Assembly (NCBI GenBank): GCA_963819845.1
Contig: CAWFXQ010000014.1
Coordinates: 186,001 to 250,000 of the forward strand
Direction: 5' to 3'
DNA: 64,000 nucleotides
From: DATAGF01 sp963819845
Lineage (GTDB): Bacteria; Actinomycetota; Thermoleophilia; Miltoncostaeales; Miltoncostaeaceae
The notes under the pieces were generated by a model. That model ran no database searches. It worked only from the letters and a program-made list of their open reading frames with translations, and was not told where the DNA came from. A program made the position numbers and the translations under genes. Below are positions 26,258 through 34,766 of the stretch, piece by piece (position 1 is the first letter of the stretch; each line of letters begins with the position of its first letter).

Positions 26258-27682
26258 GTGGCGCAGTTCGTGATGCCCAAGCTGAGCGACACGATGGAGG
26301 AGGGGACCATCCTCCAGTGGCTGGCCGCCGACGGCGACGCCGTCGAGAAGGGCCAGCCGATCGTCGAGATCGAGACCGACAAGGCCAACATGACGGTCGA
26401 GGCCCCGGAGTCGGGCGCGCTGCGCCTGCTGGCGGCCGAGGGCGACGTCCTCGAGGTGGGGGCGCCCATCGCGGAGATCGGCGAGGGGACGGCGATCCCG
26501 GACGACGAGCCGACGGTCGACCTCCCCGACGACGAGAACGAGGGCGAGGCCGTCGCCGTCGAGGAGGGCGACCGCGAGCAGTTCGACGGAGACGACGAGC
26601 GCACCGAGATCCCGCTGGCCGACGACGGCACCCCGGCCGAGATCGGCGCCGAGCTGGGCGCCGAGGAGACCTACCCCGGCGCGCGCGCCGCCGACGCGGC
26701 CGAGGCCGGCGGCGAGGAGGTCCCCGCGCCGGAGCCCGCCGCGGAGGCCCCGCCCGTGACGTCCGGCAACGGCGGCGAGCGCGTGAAGGCGTCGCCGCTG
26801 GCTCGCCGGCTGGCCGCCGAGCTGGGGGTCGAGATCGCGAGCGTCCACGGCACGGGCCCCGACGGGCGCATCGTGCGCGCCGACGTCGAGGCCCTCGCCC
26901 GGGGCGACGAGGGCGCGCGTCGCGCCCCGGCCCCGCCGCCGGCGCCCGCCCCGGCCCCGCCGCCGGCGCGCCCGGCGGCCCCCGCGGCGCCGGCGGCGCC
27001 GGGCGAGCGGGTCCCGCTGACGCGGCTGCAGCGCACCGTCGCCGCGCGGATGGTCGCGTCGACGACCGAGGCGCCCCAGTTCGCGATCCAGCGGGACGTC
27101 GACGCCACCGAGGCCGTGGCGCTGCGCCGCCAGCTCGTGGAGGCCGCGCCCGACGGGCAGGGCCCGAGCCTCAACGACCTGATCGTGCGCGCCGTCGCGA
27201 TGGCGGCCGCCGAGCAGCCGGACGCCGTGAGCCGCTTCGACGGCGACGCGCTGGTCCGGCCCGAGGGCGTCCACGTGGGCATCGCGGTCGCGGTCGACCG
27301 GGGCCTCCTCGTCCCGGTGATCCGGGACGCCGACCGCAAGGGCGTGGGGCAGATCGCGCGCGAGACCCGGGACCTGGTGGCCCGCACGCGCGACGGCAGC
27401 ATCACCCCCGCCGAGCTCGAGGGCAGCGTGATCTCGGTGTCCAACCTCGGGATGTTCGGCATCGACCGCTTCACGGCGATCGTCAACCCGCCCGAGGCGG
27501 CGATCCTCGCCGTCGGCCGGGCGGCCGAGCGGCCGGTCGTTCGCGACGGGCAGGTCGTGGTGCGCGAGGTGATGACCCTGACCTTGTCGGTGGACCACCG
27601 CGCGGTCTACGGGGCCGACGGGGCGGTGTTCCTCGGCCGCGTCGCCGACCTGCTCGAGCGGCCCGGCGCGCTGGTCCTCTAG
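26258..27682 (+). CDS. 2-oxoacid dehydrogenase E2 (dihydrolipoamide acyltransferase)
   Basis: A 474-residue acyltransferase core. The N-terminal lipoyl domain has the ETDKANMTVEAP motif, whose Lys carries lipoate. A long acidic Ala/Pro linker follows (about residues 85-165), then a peripheral-subunit-binding domain (SPLARRLAAELGVEIASVHGTGPDGRI), a Pro/Ala hinge, and the catalytic domain ending DHRAVYGADGAVF, with catalytic His at about residue 447. There is one lipoyl domain only. GTG at 26258 has GGGGGGAGG upstream. It passes the acyl group to CoA. E3 (dihydrolipoamide dehydrogenase) is not in the window. Confidence 0.93.
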   Translation: MAQFVMPKLSDTMEEGTILQWLAADGDAVEKGQPIVEIETDKANMTVEAPESGALRLLAAEGDVLEVGAPIAEIGEGTAIPDDEPTVDLPDDENEGEAVAVEEGDREQFDGDDERTEIPLADDGTPAEIGAELGAEETYPGARAADAAEAGGEEVPAPEPAAEAPPVTSGNGGERVKASPLARRLAAELGVEIASVHGTGPDGRIVRADVEALARGDEGARRAPAPPPAPAPAPPPARPAAPAAPAAPGERVPLTRLQRTVAARMVASTTEAPQFAIQRDVDATEAVALRRQLVEAAPDGQGPSLNDLIVRAVAMAAAEQPDAVSRFDGDALVRPEGVHVGIAVAVDRGLLVPVIRDADRKGVGQIARETRDLVARTRDGSITPAELEGSVISVSNLGMFGIDRFTAIVNPPEAAILAVGRAAERPVVRDGQVVVREVMTLTLSVDHRAVYGADGAVFLGRVADLLERPGALVL

Positions 27683-27686
27683 CGCC

Positions 27687-28364
27687 GTGGAACGGTCCGG
27701 CCTGCTTCTCCGCACCGAGCGGATCGGCTACCGCGAGGCGTGGGAGGCCCAGCGGGCGCTCGCCGGGGCCCGCGCGGCCGGGGTGATCCCGGACGTCGTC
27801 TGGCTGCTCGAGCACCCGCCGGCCTTCACGACGGGGCGCCACGGCCGGCGCGAGGATCTCTTCCTCTCCGACGACGCGCTCGCCGCCGCGGGCGCCGAGT
27901 TCGTGGCCTCCGACCGCGGCGGCCAGATGACCTGGCACGGCCCCGGCCAGACCGTCGGCTACGCCATCCGCGACCTGCGCCCGGGCGGGCGGGTGCGCGC
28001 CCACGTCGCCGCGCTCGTCGGCGCGATGGCGGACGCCGCGGGGATCGCCGGGGCGGAGCCGGGCATCGACGCCATGGGCCTCTACGCGGGCGGCCGCAAG
28101 CTCGGGAGCGTGGGCATCCGGGTGAGCGGCGGTGTCACGACCCACGGCCTCGCCCTGAACCGCGACCCCGATCTCGAGTGGTTCCGCCTGATGACCGCCT
28201 GCGGCGCACCGGGGGTCGAGGCCACCTCGATCGCCGCCGAGGGAGGCGACCCGGACCGGGAGAGGGTGGAGGGGGCGCTGGCGGCGGCCCTCGGCGAGCG
28301 GCTGGGCCTGCGCGTGGAGCCGGTCGCCCTCGCCGACCTTCCCGTGGCGGCCCTCACGCGTTGA
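27687..28364 (+). CDS. lipB: Octanoyltransferase LipB
   Basis: Transfers octanoate from acyl carrier protein to the lipoyl domain of E2, the first step of lipoate attachment. Signature segments: WLLEHPPAFTTGRHGR, SDRGGQMTWHGPGQTVGYAI, GRKLGSVGIRVSGGVTTHGLALN (Lys about 138) and TACGAPGVEATSI (catalytic Cys about 172). The 225-residue length is standard. The GTG at 27687 lies 4 bp after the E2 stop, so the modifying enzyme is made with its substrate. The lipoyl synthase LipA is not visible here. The 3' end overlaps the convergent ABC transporter gene by 11 bp. Confidence 0.94.
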   Translation: MERSGLLLRTERIGYREAWEAQRALAGARAAGVIPDVVWLLEHPPAFTTGRHGRREDLFLSDDALAAAGAEFVASDRGGQMTWHGPGQTVGYAIRDLRPGGRVRAHVAALVGAMADAAGIAGAEPGIDAMGLYAGGRKLGSVGIRVSGGVTTHGLALNRDPDLEWFRLMTACGAPGVEATSIAAEGGDPDRERVEGALAAALGERLGLRVEPVALADLPVAALTR

Positions 28365-29088
28365 GGATGCGCGAGAGGAAGCGCCGCGTGCGCTCCTCCC
28401 GCGGCGCCGAGAGCACCTCCGCCGGGTCGCCCTCCTCGACGACCGCCCCCTCGTCCATGAACAGGAGCCGGTCGCCGACCTCACGGGCGAAGCCCATCTC
28501 GTGGGTGACGACGATCATCGTCATGCCGCCCTCGGCCAGCTCGCGCATCACGTCGAGCACGTCCTTCACCAGCTCGGGGTCGAGGGCGCTGGTGACCTCG
28601 TCGAACAGCATGGCCTCGGGGTCCATCGCGAGGGCCCGCGCGATCGCCACCCGCTGCTGCTGGCCCCCCGACAGGCGGGCGGGGTGCTCGCCGGCCTTGT
28701 CGGCGAGGCCGACCCTGGCGAGCATGGCGCGGGCGCGCTCGCGCGCCTCCTGCCGCGAGGCACCCCGCACCGTGACCGGGGCCATGGTGAGGTTGTCGAG
28801 CACGGTGCGGTGCGGGAACAGGTTGAAAGACTGGAACACCATCCCCATCCGGCTGCGCAGCAGGTCGACCGGCGCGCCGGGGGCCGTGATCTCGTCGTCG
28901 CCCAGGAAGACCCGGCCCTCGTCGGGCCGCTCCAGCAGGTTGAGGCAGCGCAGCAGCGTCGTCTTGCCCGAGCCGGAGGGGCCGATCACGCAGACGACCT
29001 CCCCCTGGGCGACGTCGAGGTCGAGCCCGGTGAGCACCGTGTGATCGCCGTAGCGCTTCACCAGCCCGACGGCCCGGATGGAGCTCAC
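28354..29088 (-). CDS. Polar amino-acid ABC transporter ATP-binding protein
   Basis: A 244-residue ATPase of the GlnQ/HisP type: Walker A GPSGSGKTTLLR, Q-loop VFQSFNLFPH, ABC signature LSGGQQQRVAIARAL, Walker B AMLFDEVTSALDPE and switch His in VVTHEMGF. It powers uptake through the permease encoded just upstream; its GTG overlaps the permease stop by four bases. Together with the binding protein at 29823-30656 it makes a complete polar amino-acid importer. Intact frame. Confidence 0.95.
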   Translation of the reverse strand: MSSIRAVGLVKRYGDHTVLTGLDLDVAQGEVVCVIGPSGSGKTTLLRCLNLLERPDEGRVFLGDDEITAPGAPVDLLRSRMGMVFQSFNLFPHRTVLDNLTMAPVTVRGASRQEARERARAMLARVGLADKAGEHPARLSGGQQQRVAIARALAMDPEAMLFDEVTSALDPELVKDVLDVMRELAEGGMTMIVVTHEMGFAREVGDRLLFMDEGAVVEEGDPAEVLSAPREERTRRFLSRILNA

Positions 29089-29787
29089 GTCGAGATGAAC
29101 TCGCCGCGCCCCAGTCGGCGCTGCTCGCGCGCGATGATGCGGTCGAGGAGCCAGATGAGCGGGAGCGTGAAGACGATGTAGAACAGCGCGGCCACGGTCA
29201 GGGTCGTCGAGTTGAACGTGACCGCCTGGGCGTCGCGCGCCACCCCGACGACGTCGCTGACGGCGATGACGCTCACCAGCGCCACGTCCTTGGTGAGCGC
29301 GATGAAGTCGTTCAGCAGCGGCGGCAGCACGCGGCGGACCGCCTGGGGAACGATCACGAGCCGCATCGTCTGATGGTTGGACATCCCGAGGCTGCGCGCC
29401 GCCTCGGTCTGGCCCCGGTTCAACCGACTCGATGCCCGCCCGGTAGACCTCGGCGACGTAGGCCGCGTACACCAGCCCCAGCCCGACGCAGCCGATCTGG
29501 AAGCCGGTGAGGTCCTCGACGACCGGGATCGGCAGGAACGGGAAGCTCACGTACATGATGATCAGCACCAGCAGCGACGGCACGGCGCGGAACAGGTTGA
29601 TGTACGCGATCGCCAGGAAGCGCACCCACCCGGCGCGGCGCATCACGGCGAGCGCCAGGCCCAGCGCGAGCGAGATGACCTCGGCGATCAGGGCGATCTG
29701 GATCGTCACCCAGAACCCCCGCGCCAGGTCGCCGAGGTAGGGGCGGGCCGAGTCCCAGTCGAAGTACTGCTGGATGACCTCGTCCAC
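29085..29787 (-). CDS. Polar amino-acid ABC transporter permease (frameshifted)
   Basis: A HisM/GlnP-type permease of about 233 residues. The N-terminal part has the WVTIQIALIAEVISLALGLALAVM membrane region and LFRAVPSLLVL; after a one-base change near 29419 it continues with the EAA loop (EAARSLGMSNHQTMRLVIVPQAVRRVLPPL) and two further helices. The split falls just before the EAA motif, where the raw sequence reads GGTTCAACC. Removing one base restores a normal permease. GTG start at 29787, 35 bp after the binding-protein gene. Confidence 0.86.
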
Positions 29788-29822
29788 GCCCCTCGCCCCT
29801 CAGGCCGTTGGTCCGGCGGCGC

Positions 29823-30656
29823 TCACTCCGCGGGCGGGTCCTCTCCGAACCACGTGCGGTGGATCTCGTCGTAGGTCCCGTTCGCCTTGATCTCCGCGAG
29901 GCCCGCGTTGAAGGCGTCGCGCAGGGCCGGGTTCTCCTTCGAGAACACGAGGCCGTAGCCCTCCTCGGTGGGGACCTGGGCGGCGATCTTGAAGTCGTCT
30001 CGCTTGGTGGCGGCGTACGCGGAGACGGCGAAGTCGTTGACCACCGCGTCGACCCGGTCGGCCGCGAGAGCGTTGAACGCGTCGTCGATGAGCTCGTAGC
30101 GGGAGACCTCCGCCCCCTGCACGGTCGCGGCCAGGTCCGCGCCGGTGGTGCCGCGCTGCGCGCCGATCCGCTTGCCCTGGAGGTCGTCGAGGCTCGCGAT
30201 GTCCGAGTCCGACTTCACCAGGATGGACTGGTTGGCCGTGAAGTACGGGTCGCTGAAGTCGATCTGCTGGGCCCGCTCCGGGGTGATGGAGAACGACGAG
30301 GCGGACATGTCGAAGCGCCCCTGGGAGACGCTGAGGATGATCGTGTCGAAGGGCTGCTTGATGAACTCGACGTCGGTGATGCCGACGCCCGGCGTCGCGG
30401 CGATCGCCTTCACCAGGTCGACGTCGAAGCCGATCGCCTCGTCCGAGCCCGGCTCGGTGAACTCGAAGGGCGCGTACGGGATGTCCGACGCGACCTGGAG
30501 CCTCCCCGGCTCCAAGAGGCCGAGATCGGCCGCCGCGGTCGTGGACCCGGCGGTGTCGCCCGACCCCTCGTCGTCGTCATCGCCGCAGGCGGCCAGCCCC
30601 ATCGAGAGCCCGACGGCCACAGCGACGGCGAGCAGGACCGTCACCCATCTGCGCAT
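29823..30656 (-). CDS. Polar amino-acid ABC transporter substrate-binding lipoprotein
   Basis: A 277-residue SBP_bac_3 protein with a lipoprotein signal peptide (hydrophobic segment then LAAC, Cys about 24), an acidic Asp/Gly/Ser linker and the ligand-binding domain: ASDIPYAPFEFTEPGS, GFDVDLVKAIA, DMSASSFSITPERAQQIDFSDPYF, GKRIGAQRGTTGAD. Such proteins bind cystine, glutamine, histidine or similar amino acids outside the membrane. The ATG at 30656 has a GGAGGGGAGGGG ribosome site; a TAGGTT box about 35 bases upstream may be its -10. First gene of the transporter operon. Confidence 0.93.
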   Translation of the reverse strand: MRRWVTVLLAVAVAVGLSMGLAACGDDDDEGSGDTAGSTTAAADLGLLEPGRLQVASDIPYAPFEFTEPGSDEAIGFDVDLVKAIAATPGVGITDVEFIKQPFDTIILSVSQGRFDMSASSFSITPERAQQIDFSDPYFTANQSILVKSDSDIASLDDLQGKRIGAQRGTTGADLAATVQGAEVSRYELIDDAFNALAADRVDAVVNDFAVSAYAATKRDDFKIAAQVPTEEGYGLVFSKENPALRDAFNAGLAEIKANGTYDEIHRTWFGEDPPAE

Positions 30657-30690
30657 TGCGCCCCTCCCCTCCGTCGTGGATCAGGGCAAC

Positions 30691-30864
30691 CTAGAGCAGT
30701 GATTCCCAGGCCACCAGTGCAGCGGCCACAAGGGCGTCGTCGGCCGGGTCGGCCCCGGCGGCGGCCACGGCCGCGGCGAGGTCGTCCGGGTGCACCTCGA
30801 AGGGCTCCTGGTCCGGCAGCGCCTCGCGCAGGGCGGCGCCGAGCGCCTCCGGGTCCCGCGTCAG
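30691..30864 (-). CDS. Possible 57-residue acidic protein with a CTG start
   Basis: An open frame in the stretch between the transporter and a small membrane-protein gene. It has clear coding character (GC-rich third positions, Ala/Asp/Glu-rich, amphipathic: ALGAALREALPDQEPFEV and DDLAAAVAAAGADPADDAL) and ends with TAG. The only start that would span it is a CTG that overlaps the upstream TGA as CTGA, the same geometry as the many GTGA overlaps in this window. No Shine-Dalgarno. It might instead be the tail of a frame-disrupted gene. Not recognised. Confidence 0.35.
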   Translation of the reverse strand: MTRDPEALGAALREALPDQEPFEVHPDDLAAAVAAAGADPADDALVAAALVAWESLL

Positions 30865-31076
30865 AGCAGATTGACCGCCGCGGCGGCCGCGAGGATCAGG
30901 ATGATCGCCCCGTAGCCGATGTAGCCGCTGGCCAGCAGCAGCACCCCGAGGGCCGCGAGCAGGATCGCCAGCGTGGCCCAGGCGGCCCGGCCGAGCCCGC
31001 TCGCCCCCAGCTCCCAGCCGGTCTCGGGCGGCCGCGCCGGACGCCGCGACTTCGGCTTCTCGGTCGTGGGGCTCAC
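30861..31076 (-). CDS. Small two-helix membrane protein
   Basis: A 71-residue protein with a cytoplasmic basic start (TTEKPKSRRPARPPETGWELG) and two hydrophobic segments (about residues 33-50 and 52-70) that fill the C-terminal half. No family recognised. The GTG at 31076 has a TAACGT box (31089-31084) ending 7 bases upstream and no Shine-Dalgarno, so the transcript is probably leaderless. Function unknown. Confidence 0.65.
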   Translation of the reverse strand: MSPTTEKPKSRRPARPPETGWELGASGLGRAAWATLAILLAALGVLLLASGYIGYGAIILILAAAAAVNLL

Positions 31077-31154
31077 GGGGCCCACGTTAGCGGTCCCGTC
31101 CCGGCGGCGCACCCGTAGCGTGCACGGCACCGGCCGCCCTGCACGGAGGCGCCG

Positions 31155-31211
31155 GTGGCGATCCGGGCGGGCCAGGAGGCCCCGGGCTTCACCCTCGGGC
31201 TCCCGGCCTAG
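31155..31211 (+). pseudogene. Peroxiredoxin N-terminus remnant
   Basis: A GTG start with GGAGG 6 bases upstream begins VAIRAGQEAPGFTLGLPA and then stops (TAG 31209). The GQEAP.FTL pattern is the standard N-terminus of AhpC/TSA peroxiredoxins (usually G.EAPDFTL), and nothing of the remaining domain, including the catalytic TxxC motif, follows. The stop overlaps the convergent rlmN stop. Probably the leftover start of a deleted peroxiredoxin gene; a chance match over 18 codons cannot be excluded. Confidence 0.4.
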
Positions 31212-32212
31212 CGGGCCCTCGCGAGCTGCCCGCAGGCCGCGGCCACGTCGGCGCCGCGCGAGCGGCGCACGGACGCCTCGAGCCCCGCGCCGGCCAGCGC
31301 GGCCAGGAAGGCCTCGCGGCGCGGCCGCGGGCTGGCCCGGTAGCCGCCGTCGGTGGGGTTGTACTCGATGACGTTGACGTGGAAGCGGCCGTCGCGCAGC
31401 AGGGCCGCCAGGCGCCGCGCGTCGGCGGGCGCGTCGTTGACCCCGTCCAGCAGCAGGTACTCGATGAACACCCGCCGCCCGGTGCGGTCGCAGTAGCGCC
31501 GCGCCGCCGCCATCAGGCTGGCGATCGGGTAGCGGGCGTTGACGGGCATGAGCGCCCCGCGGGTGCGGTCGTCGGCGGCGTGGAGGGAGATCGCCAGCCG
31601 CACCGGCAGCGGGTGCTCGGCCAGCCGGGCGATGCCGGGGACCCAGCCCACGGTCGAGACCGCGATGCGGCGCGGCGACAGGGCCAGCCCCTCGGGCGCG
31701 GCCATGGCCCCGCAGGCCTCCAGCACGGCGTCGAGGTTCTGCAGCGGCTCGCCCATGCCCATGAAGACGACGTTGGTGAGCCGGGCGCCCTGAGCCTCGG
31801 CCTCGCGGGCCGCCAGGACGCCCTGGTCCAGGATCTCGGCGGCCGTGAGGTCCCGCCCCGGGCCCATGGCGCCCGTGGCGCAGAAGCGGCAGCCGAGGGC
31901 GCACCCGGCCTGGCTCGACACGCAGACCGTGCGCCGGCCGGCCGCGTGGGCGATCAGGACGGCCTCGACCACGGCCCCGTCGGCGGCCCGGAGCCCCCAC
32001 TTGACGGTGCCGTCGCGCGACTCGGCCCGGGCGTCGGGCGTCAGGGCCCAGAAGGAGAGCGCGGCCGCGAGGCGCTCCCGCAGCGTGCGCGGGAAGGCCG
32101 TGACCTCGTCCCAGCCCTCCGCGCCGGCGCGCTGGGCGTCGGCGGCCTGGCGGGCGCGGTAGGAGGGCTCGCCCCAATCGTCGAGCAGGGTCGTCAGCGC
32201 GGTCCGGTCCAC
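31208..32212 (-). CDS. rlmN: 23S rRNA A2503 / tRNA A37 methyltransferase RlmN
   Basis: A 334-residue radical SAM methyltransferase that adds a methyl group to C2 of adenine. QAGCALGCRFCATG holds the CxxxCxxC cluster motif; VFMGMGEPLQN, AISLHAADD and FIEYLLLDGVND are diagnostic; the methyl-carrying Cys is in AAACGQL near the C-terminus. Slightly shorter than average but complete. The GTG at 32212 has no Shine-Dalgarno and is preceded by TAACCT 6 bases upstream, a box that begins with the stop codon of the LLM oxidoreductase gene. Confidence 0.95.
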   Translation of the reverse strand: MDRTALTTLLDDWGEPSYRARQAADAQRAGAEGWDEVTAFPRTLRERLAAALSFWALTPDARAESRDGTVKWGLRAADGAVVEAVLIAHAAGRRTVCVSSQAGCALGCRFCATGAMGPGRDLTAAEILDQGVLAAREAEAQGARLTNVVFMGMGEPLQNLDAVLEACGAMAAPEGLALSPRRIAVSTVGWVPGIARLAEHPLPVRLAISLHAADDRTRGALMPVNARYPIASLMAAARRYCDRTGRRVFIEYLLLDGVNDAPADARRLAALLRDGRFHVNVIEYNPTDGGYRASPRPRREAFLAALAGAGLEASVRRSRGADVAAACGQLARAR

Positions 32213-32218
32213 CCGCTG

Positions 32219-32224
32219 AGGTTA
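32219..32224 (-). promoter_or_regulatory. Stop-codon-embedded -10 box for rlmN
   Basis: TAACCT on the minus strand starts with the TAA stop of the upstream LLM gene (32224-32222) and ends 6 bases before the rlmN GTG at 32212. This would give rlmN its own leaderless transcript inside the gene run. Confidence 0.5.
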
Positions 32225-33232
32225 GAGCAACGCCCCCGCCAGCCGGCGCAGCTCGGCGGGGACGTCCCCGCCCGGCTGCACCGCCAGCTCGGTCACGCCG
32301 TCGGCCTCCAGGGCCGCGGCCCGGGCGCGCAGCTCGGCGGCCGTGCCCGTGAACGAGAAGCGCGCGACGTTGGCGGCGGTGACGACCGTCGCGTCCTGGG
32401 CCAGGGTCAGCTCGACCAGGTGGCCGCGGTGCAGCTCCTGGTGCCGCCGCTCGGGCGGCAGGGCGGCCGCGACCTCGTCGAGGTAGCGCTCGGCCTGGGC
32501 GCGCAGCGCGGGGTCGAGGCCCTCCAGGCGCCACGGCTGCTCGGCGAAGGCGTGGAAGGCCACCGCCACCACCGGCCCCACCGCCGCCCGCAGCCGGGGC
32601 GAGTCGAGCGGCTCGCCCTCGTCGGCGACGGCGCCCACGGCGTGGACGACGAGGGGCAGGCCGGGGCCGATCGCCGCGCGCAGCAGCGCGAGCCCGCCCG
32701 GGTAGAAGATGCCGGTCATGGCGCCCTCCGCGCGCCGGCGGGCGAGCGCCTGGGCGCGCTCGCCGCGGCACGAGACGTAGACCGGCACCGCGCCGCCCCC
32801 CTCGGCGCCGGCGACCGGCATGTCGCGCACCGGCCGCCCTCCCTCCACGTGCGGGCGCTCCTCGCCCCGGAGCAGGCCGCGGAGGTCAACGACCTCGCGC
32901 TCGAGCTCGGTCAGGCGCACCGGCCCGAGGCCGAGCGTGAACCGGCCGGTGAACCCGGCTCCGACCGCCACCCGCACCCGGCCGGGCGCGAGGGCGGTGA
33001 GGGCGCGCAGGGCGGCCACGGTCGCGACCGGCGCGCGCAGCCCGGGCACGAGCACGCCCACGCCGAGGCCGATGCGGCCCGTGCGCTCGGCGGCCCTCCC
33101 GAGGGCGACGAACGGGTCCTGGTAGAGCAGCGGCGAGTCGTAGCACCAGGCCGAGGCGAACCCGAGCTCCTCGGCCAGGGCGATGTGGCCGGGGGTGTCC
33201 GCCACCGGCGCGAGGAAGACCCCGACCCTCAC
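32222..33232 (-). CDS. LLM-class flavin/F420-dependent oxidoreductase
   Basis: A 336-residue luciferase-like TIM barrel: VGVFLAPVADTPGHIALAEELGFASAWCYDSPL at the start, LGVGVLVPGLRAPVATVAALRALTALAPGRVRVAVGAGFTGRFTLG, and YVSCRGERAQALARR in the cofactor region. Actinobacterial members often use F420 rather than FMN, but I cannot tell the cofactor here. The GTG at 33232 overlaps the stop of the MFS exporter gene by four bases, which suggests co-expression with drug or metabolite export. Confidence 0.86.
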   Translation of the reverse strand: MRVGVFLAPVADTPGHIALAEELGFASAWCYDSPLLYQDPFVALGRAAERTGRIGLGVGVLVPGLRAPVATVAALRALTALAPGRVRVAVGAGFTGRFTLGLGPVRLTELEREVVDLRGLLRGEERPHVEGGRPVRDMPVAGAEGGGAVPVYVSCRGERAQALARRRAEGAMTGIFYPGGLALLRAAIGPGLPLVVHAVGAVADEGEPLDSPRLRAAVGPVVAVAFHAFAEQPWRLEGLDPALRAQAERYLDEVAAALPPERRHQELHRGHLVELTLAQDATVVTAANVARFSFTGTAAELRARAAALEADGVTELAVQPGGDVPAELRRLAGALL

Positions 33233-34731
33233 CGCGGCACGGGCGCGTCCAGGGAGGGCGGCGGCACCGGCGCGGGGGCCGCCTCGCGGACGCCGAGGCG
33301 CGGCATGCGCGAGGCCGCCAGCGCGGCGAGCAGCAGCAGGACCGCCGCGACCACCAGCGCCGCGCGGAAGCCGTCGGCGACCAGCTCGCGCCCGTCGGCG
33401 GCCACGCGCCCGAGCGAGCGCTCGAGCCCGGCCGGGACGTTCGCGTTGAGGATGGCGCCCAGCACGGCCGCGCCCAGGGCGCCCCCGGTGTAGCGGCTGA
33501 TGTTGGGCAGCGCCGAGGCGACGCCCAGCCGCGCCGAGGGCACGTCGTGGATGGCCGTCGCCGTGATCGCGGCGGTCGACATCGCCAGGCCCACGCCGAG
33601 GCCGATGATGCCCGGCAGCATGGCCGCGTACTCCTGGCCGGGCGCGGCGATGCCGGTCCAGAGCGCCCCCGCGGCCGCGACGAGGAAGCCCGCGGTCGCC
33701 AGGCGCTCGGATCCGACGCGGATCATGACCCGGCCGGCCAGCGGGGCGACCAGGACGAACGATGCCGCGATCGGCGTGATCGCCAGGGCGAGCTCCACCG
33801 GGCTGAACCCCACCACGGCGGTCAGGTAGAAGGGGAGCAGGATCAGCACGCCGAACAGGGCCGCCGAGGAGGCCATCGCGGCCAGGTTGGCCGTCGCGAG
33901 CGAGCGGCGGCGCAGCAGGCGCAGGTCGATCATCGGCTGGGGGGCGCGCGACTCGTGGGCCAGGAAGAGCGCCAGCGCCCCGGCGCCCACGACCGCCGCG
34001 ATCGTCACCTCCGGCGACGACCACCCCCACGCCTCCCCGCGCGAGACGGCGACCAGCAGCGAGAAGAGCGCGACGGCGGCGAGCGCGGCGCCCGCGAGGT
34101 CGAAGTCGCGGTCCGCGTCGGGCGGCCGCAGCTCCACCAGCACGAGCCCCGCGCCGGCCAGGACGAACGCCCCCATGACCGGCGTGAACCAGAAGACGCT
34201 GCGCCAGCCGAAGCCCTCGACCAGCACGCCCGCCGCGTTGAGCGAGAGCACCGGCGCGAGGCCGAGCACGCCGCCCATGATCCCCAGCGCCGTGCCGCGC
34301 TCGCCGGGGCCGAAGAGCTCGGCGGCGTAGGCGAACGCGGTCGGCGCCATCGCGCAGGCGCCGACGGCCTGGAGGATCCGGAACGCGACCAGCGCCGGCG
34401 CGGTCGGCGCGACCGCGCAGAGCACCGAGCCGACGCAGAGCACGATCACGCCGGCCACGAAGATGCGGCGGCGGCCGTAGAGGTCGCCGGCGCGGCCGGC
34501 GATCGCCAGCAGCGTCGCCTGCGTGACGAGGAAGCCCGTCACGACCCAGGAGATCGACGGCACGTCGACCCCGAGGTCGTCGGCCATCTCGGGCAGGGCG
34601 ATGTTGACGATGCTGACGTTGACGACCGAGAGCATCATCCCGCTCGCCACCACCATCAGCGCCATCCAGCGCCAGCGCGGGTGAGCCAGGATGCGCGCCC
34701 GGACGGCCGCGAGGCGGCTTCGGGTTCGCAC
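33229..34731 (-). CDS. MFS transporter, DHA2 (14-helix) drug-export type
   Basis: A 500-residue exporter with 14 predicted membrane helices. DHA2-type signatures include LSVVNVSIVNIALPEMADDL in helix 1, TGFLVTQATLLAIAGRAGDLYGRRRIF (motif A), FRILQAVGACAMAP (motif B) and GIMGGVLGLAPVLSLNAAGVLV (motif C). It probably exports drugs or metabolites in exchange for protons. The GTG at 34731 has TACACT ending 6 bases upstream, and the divergent gene at 34767 has a similar box, so both are probably leaderless. Confidence 0.92.
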   Translation of the reverse strand: MRTRSRLAAVRARILAHPRWRWMALMVVASGMMLSVVNVSIVNIALPEMADDLGVDVPSISWVVTGFLVTQATLLAIAGRAGDLYGRRRIFVAGVIVLCVGSVLCAVAPTAPALVAFRILQAVGACAMAPTAFAYAAELFGPGERGTALGIMGGVLGLAPVLSLNAAGVLVEGFGWRSVFWFTPVMGAFVLAGAGLVLVELRPPDADRDFDLAGAALAAVALFSLLVAVSRGEAWGWSSPEVTIAAVVGAGALALFLAHESRAPQPMIDLRLLRRRSLATANLAAMASSAALFGVLILLPFYLTAVVGFSPVELALAITPIAASFVLVAPLAGRVMIRVGSERLATAGFLVAAAGALWTGIAAPGQEYAAMLPGIIGLGVGLAMSTAAITATAIHDVPSARLGVASALPNISRYTGGALGAAVLGAILNANVPAGLERSLGRVAADGRELVADGFRAALVVAAVLLLLAALAASRMPRLGVREAAPAPVPPPSLDAPVPR

Positions 34732-34737
34732 CCCTGG

Positions 34738-34760
34738 AGTGTAGAGCGCCGCGGTACCCT
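34738..34760. promoter_or_regulatory. Divergent leaderless promoters
   Basis: TACACT (34743-34738, minus) ends 6 bases before the MFS GTG at 34731, and TACCCT (34755-34760, plus) ends 6 bases before the GTG at 34767. Both genes lack a Shine-Dalgarno. The two boxes lie 11 bp apart, so the two polymerases would compete. Confidence 0.5.
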
Positions 34761-34766
34761 GCCCCG

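Noticed and set aside
23756..27682. A 1308-codon plus-strand frame as one giant protein
   Set aside because: It joins the acetyltransferase tail, an out-of-frame passage through pdhA, then pdhB and E2. Only pdhB and E2 are genuinely in this frame.
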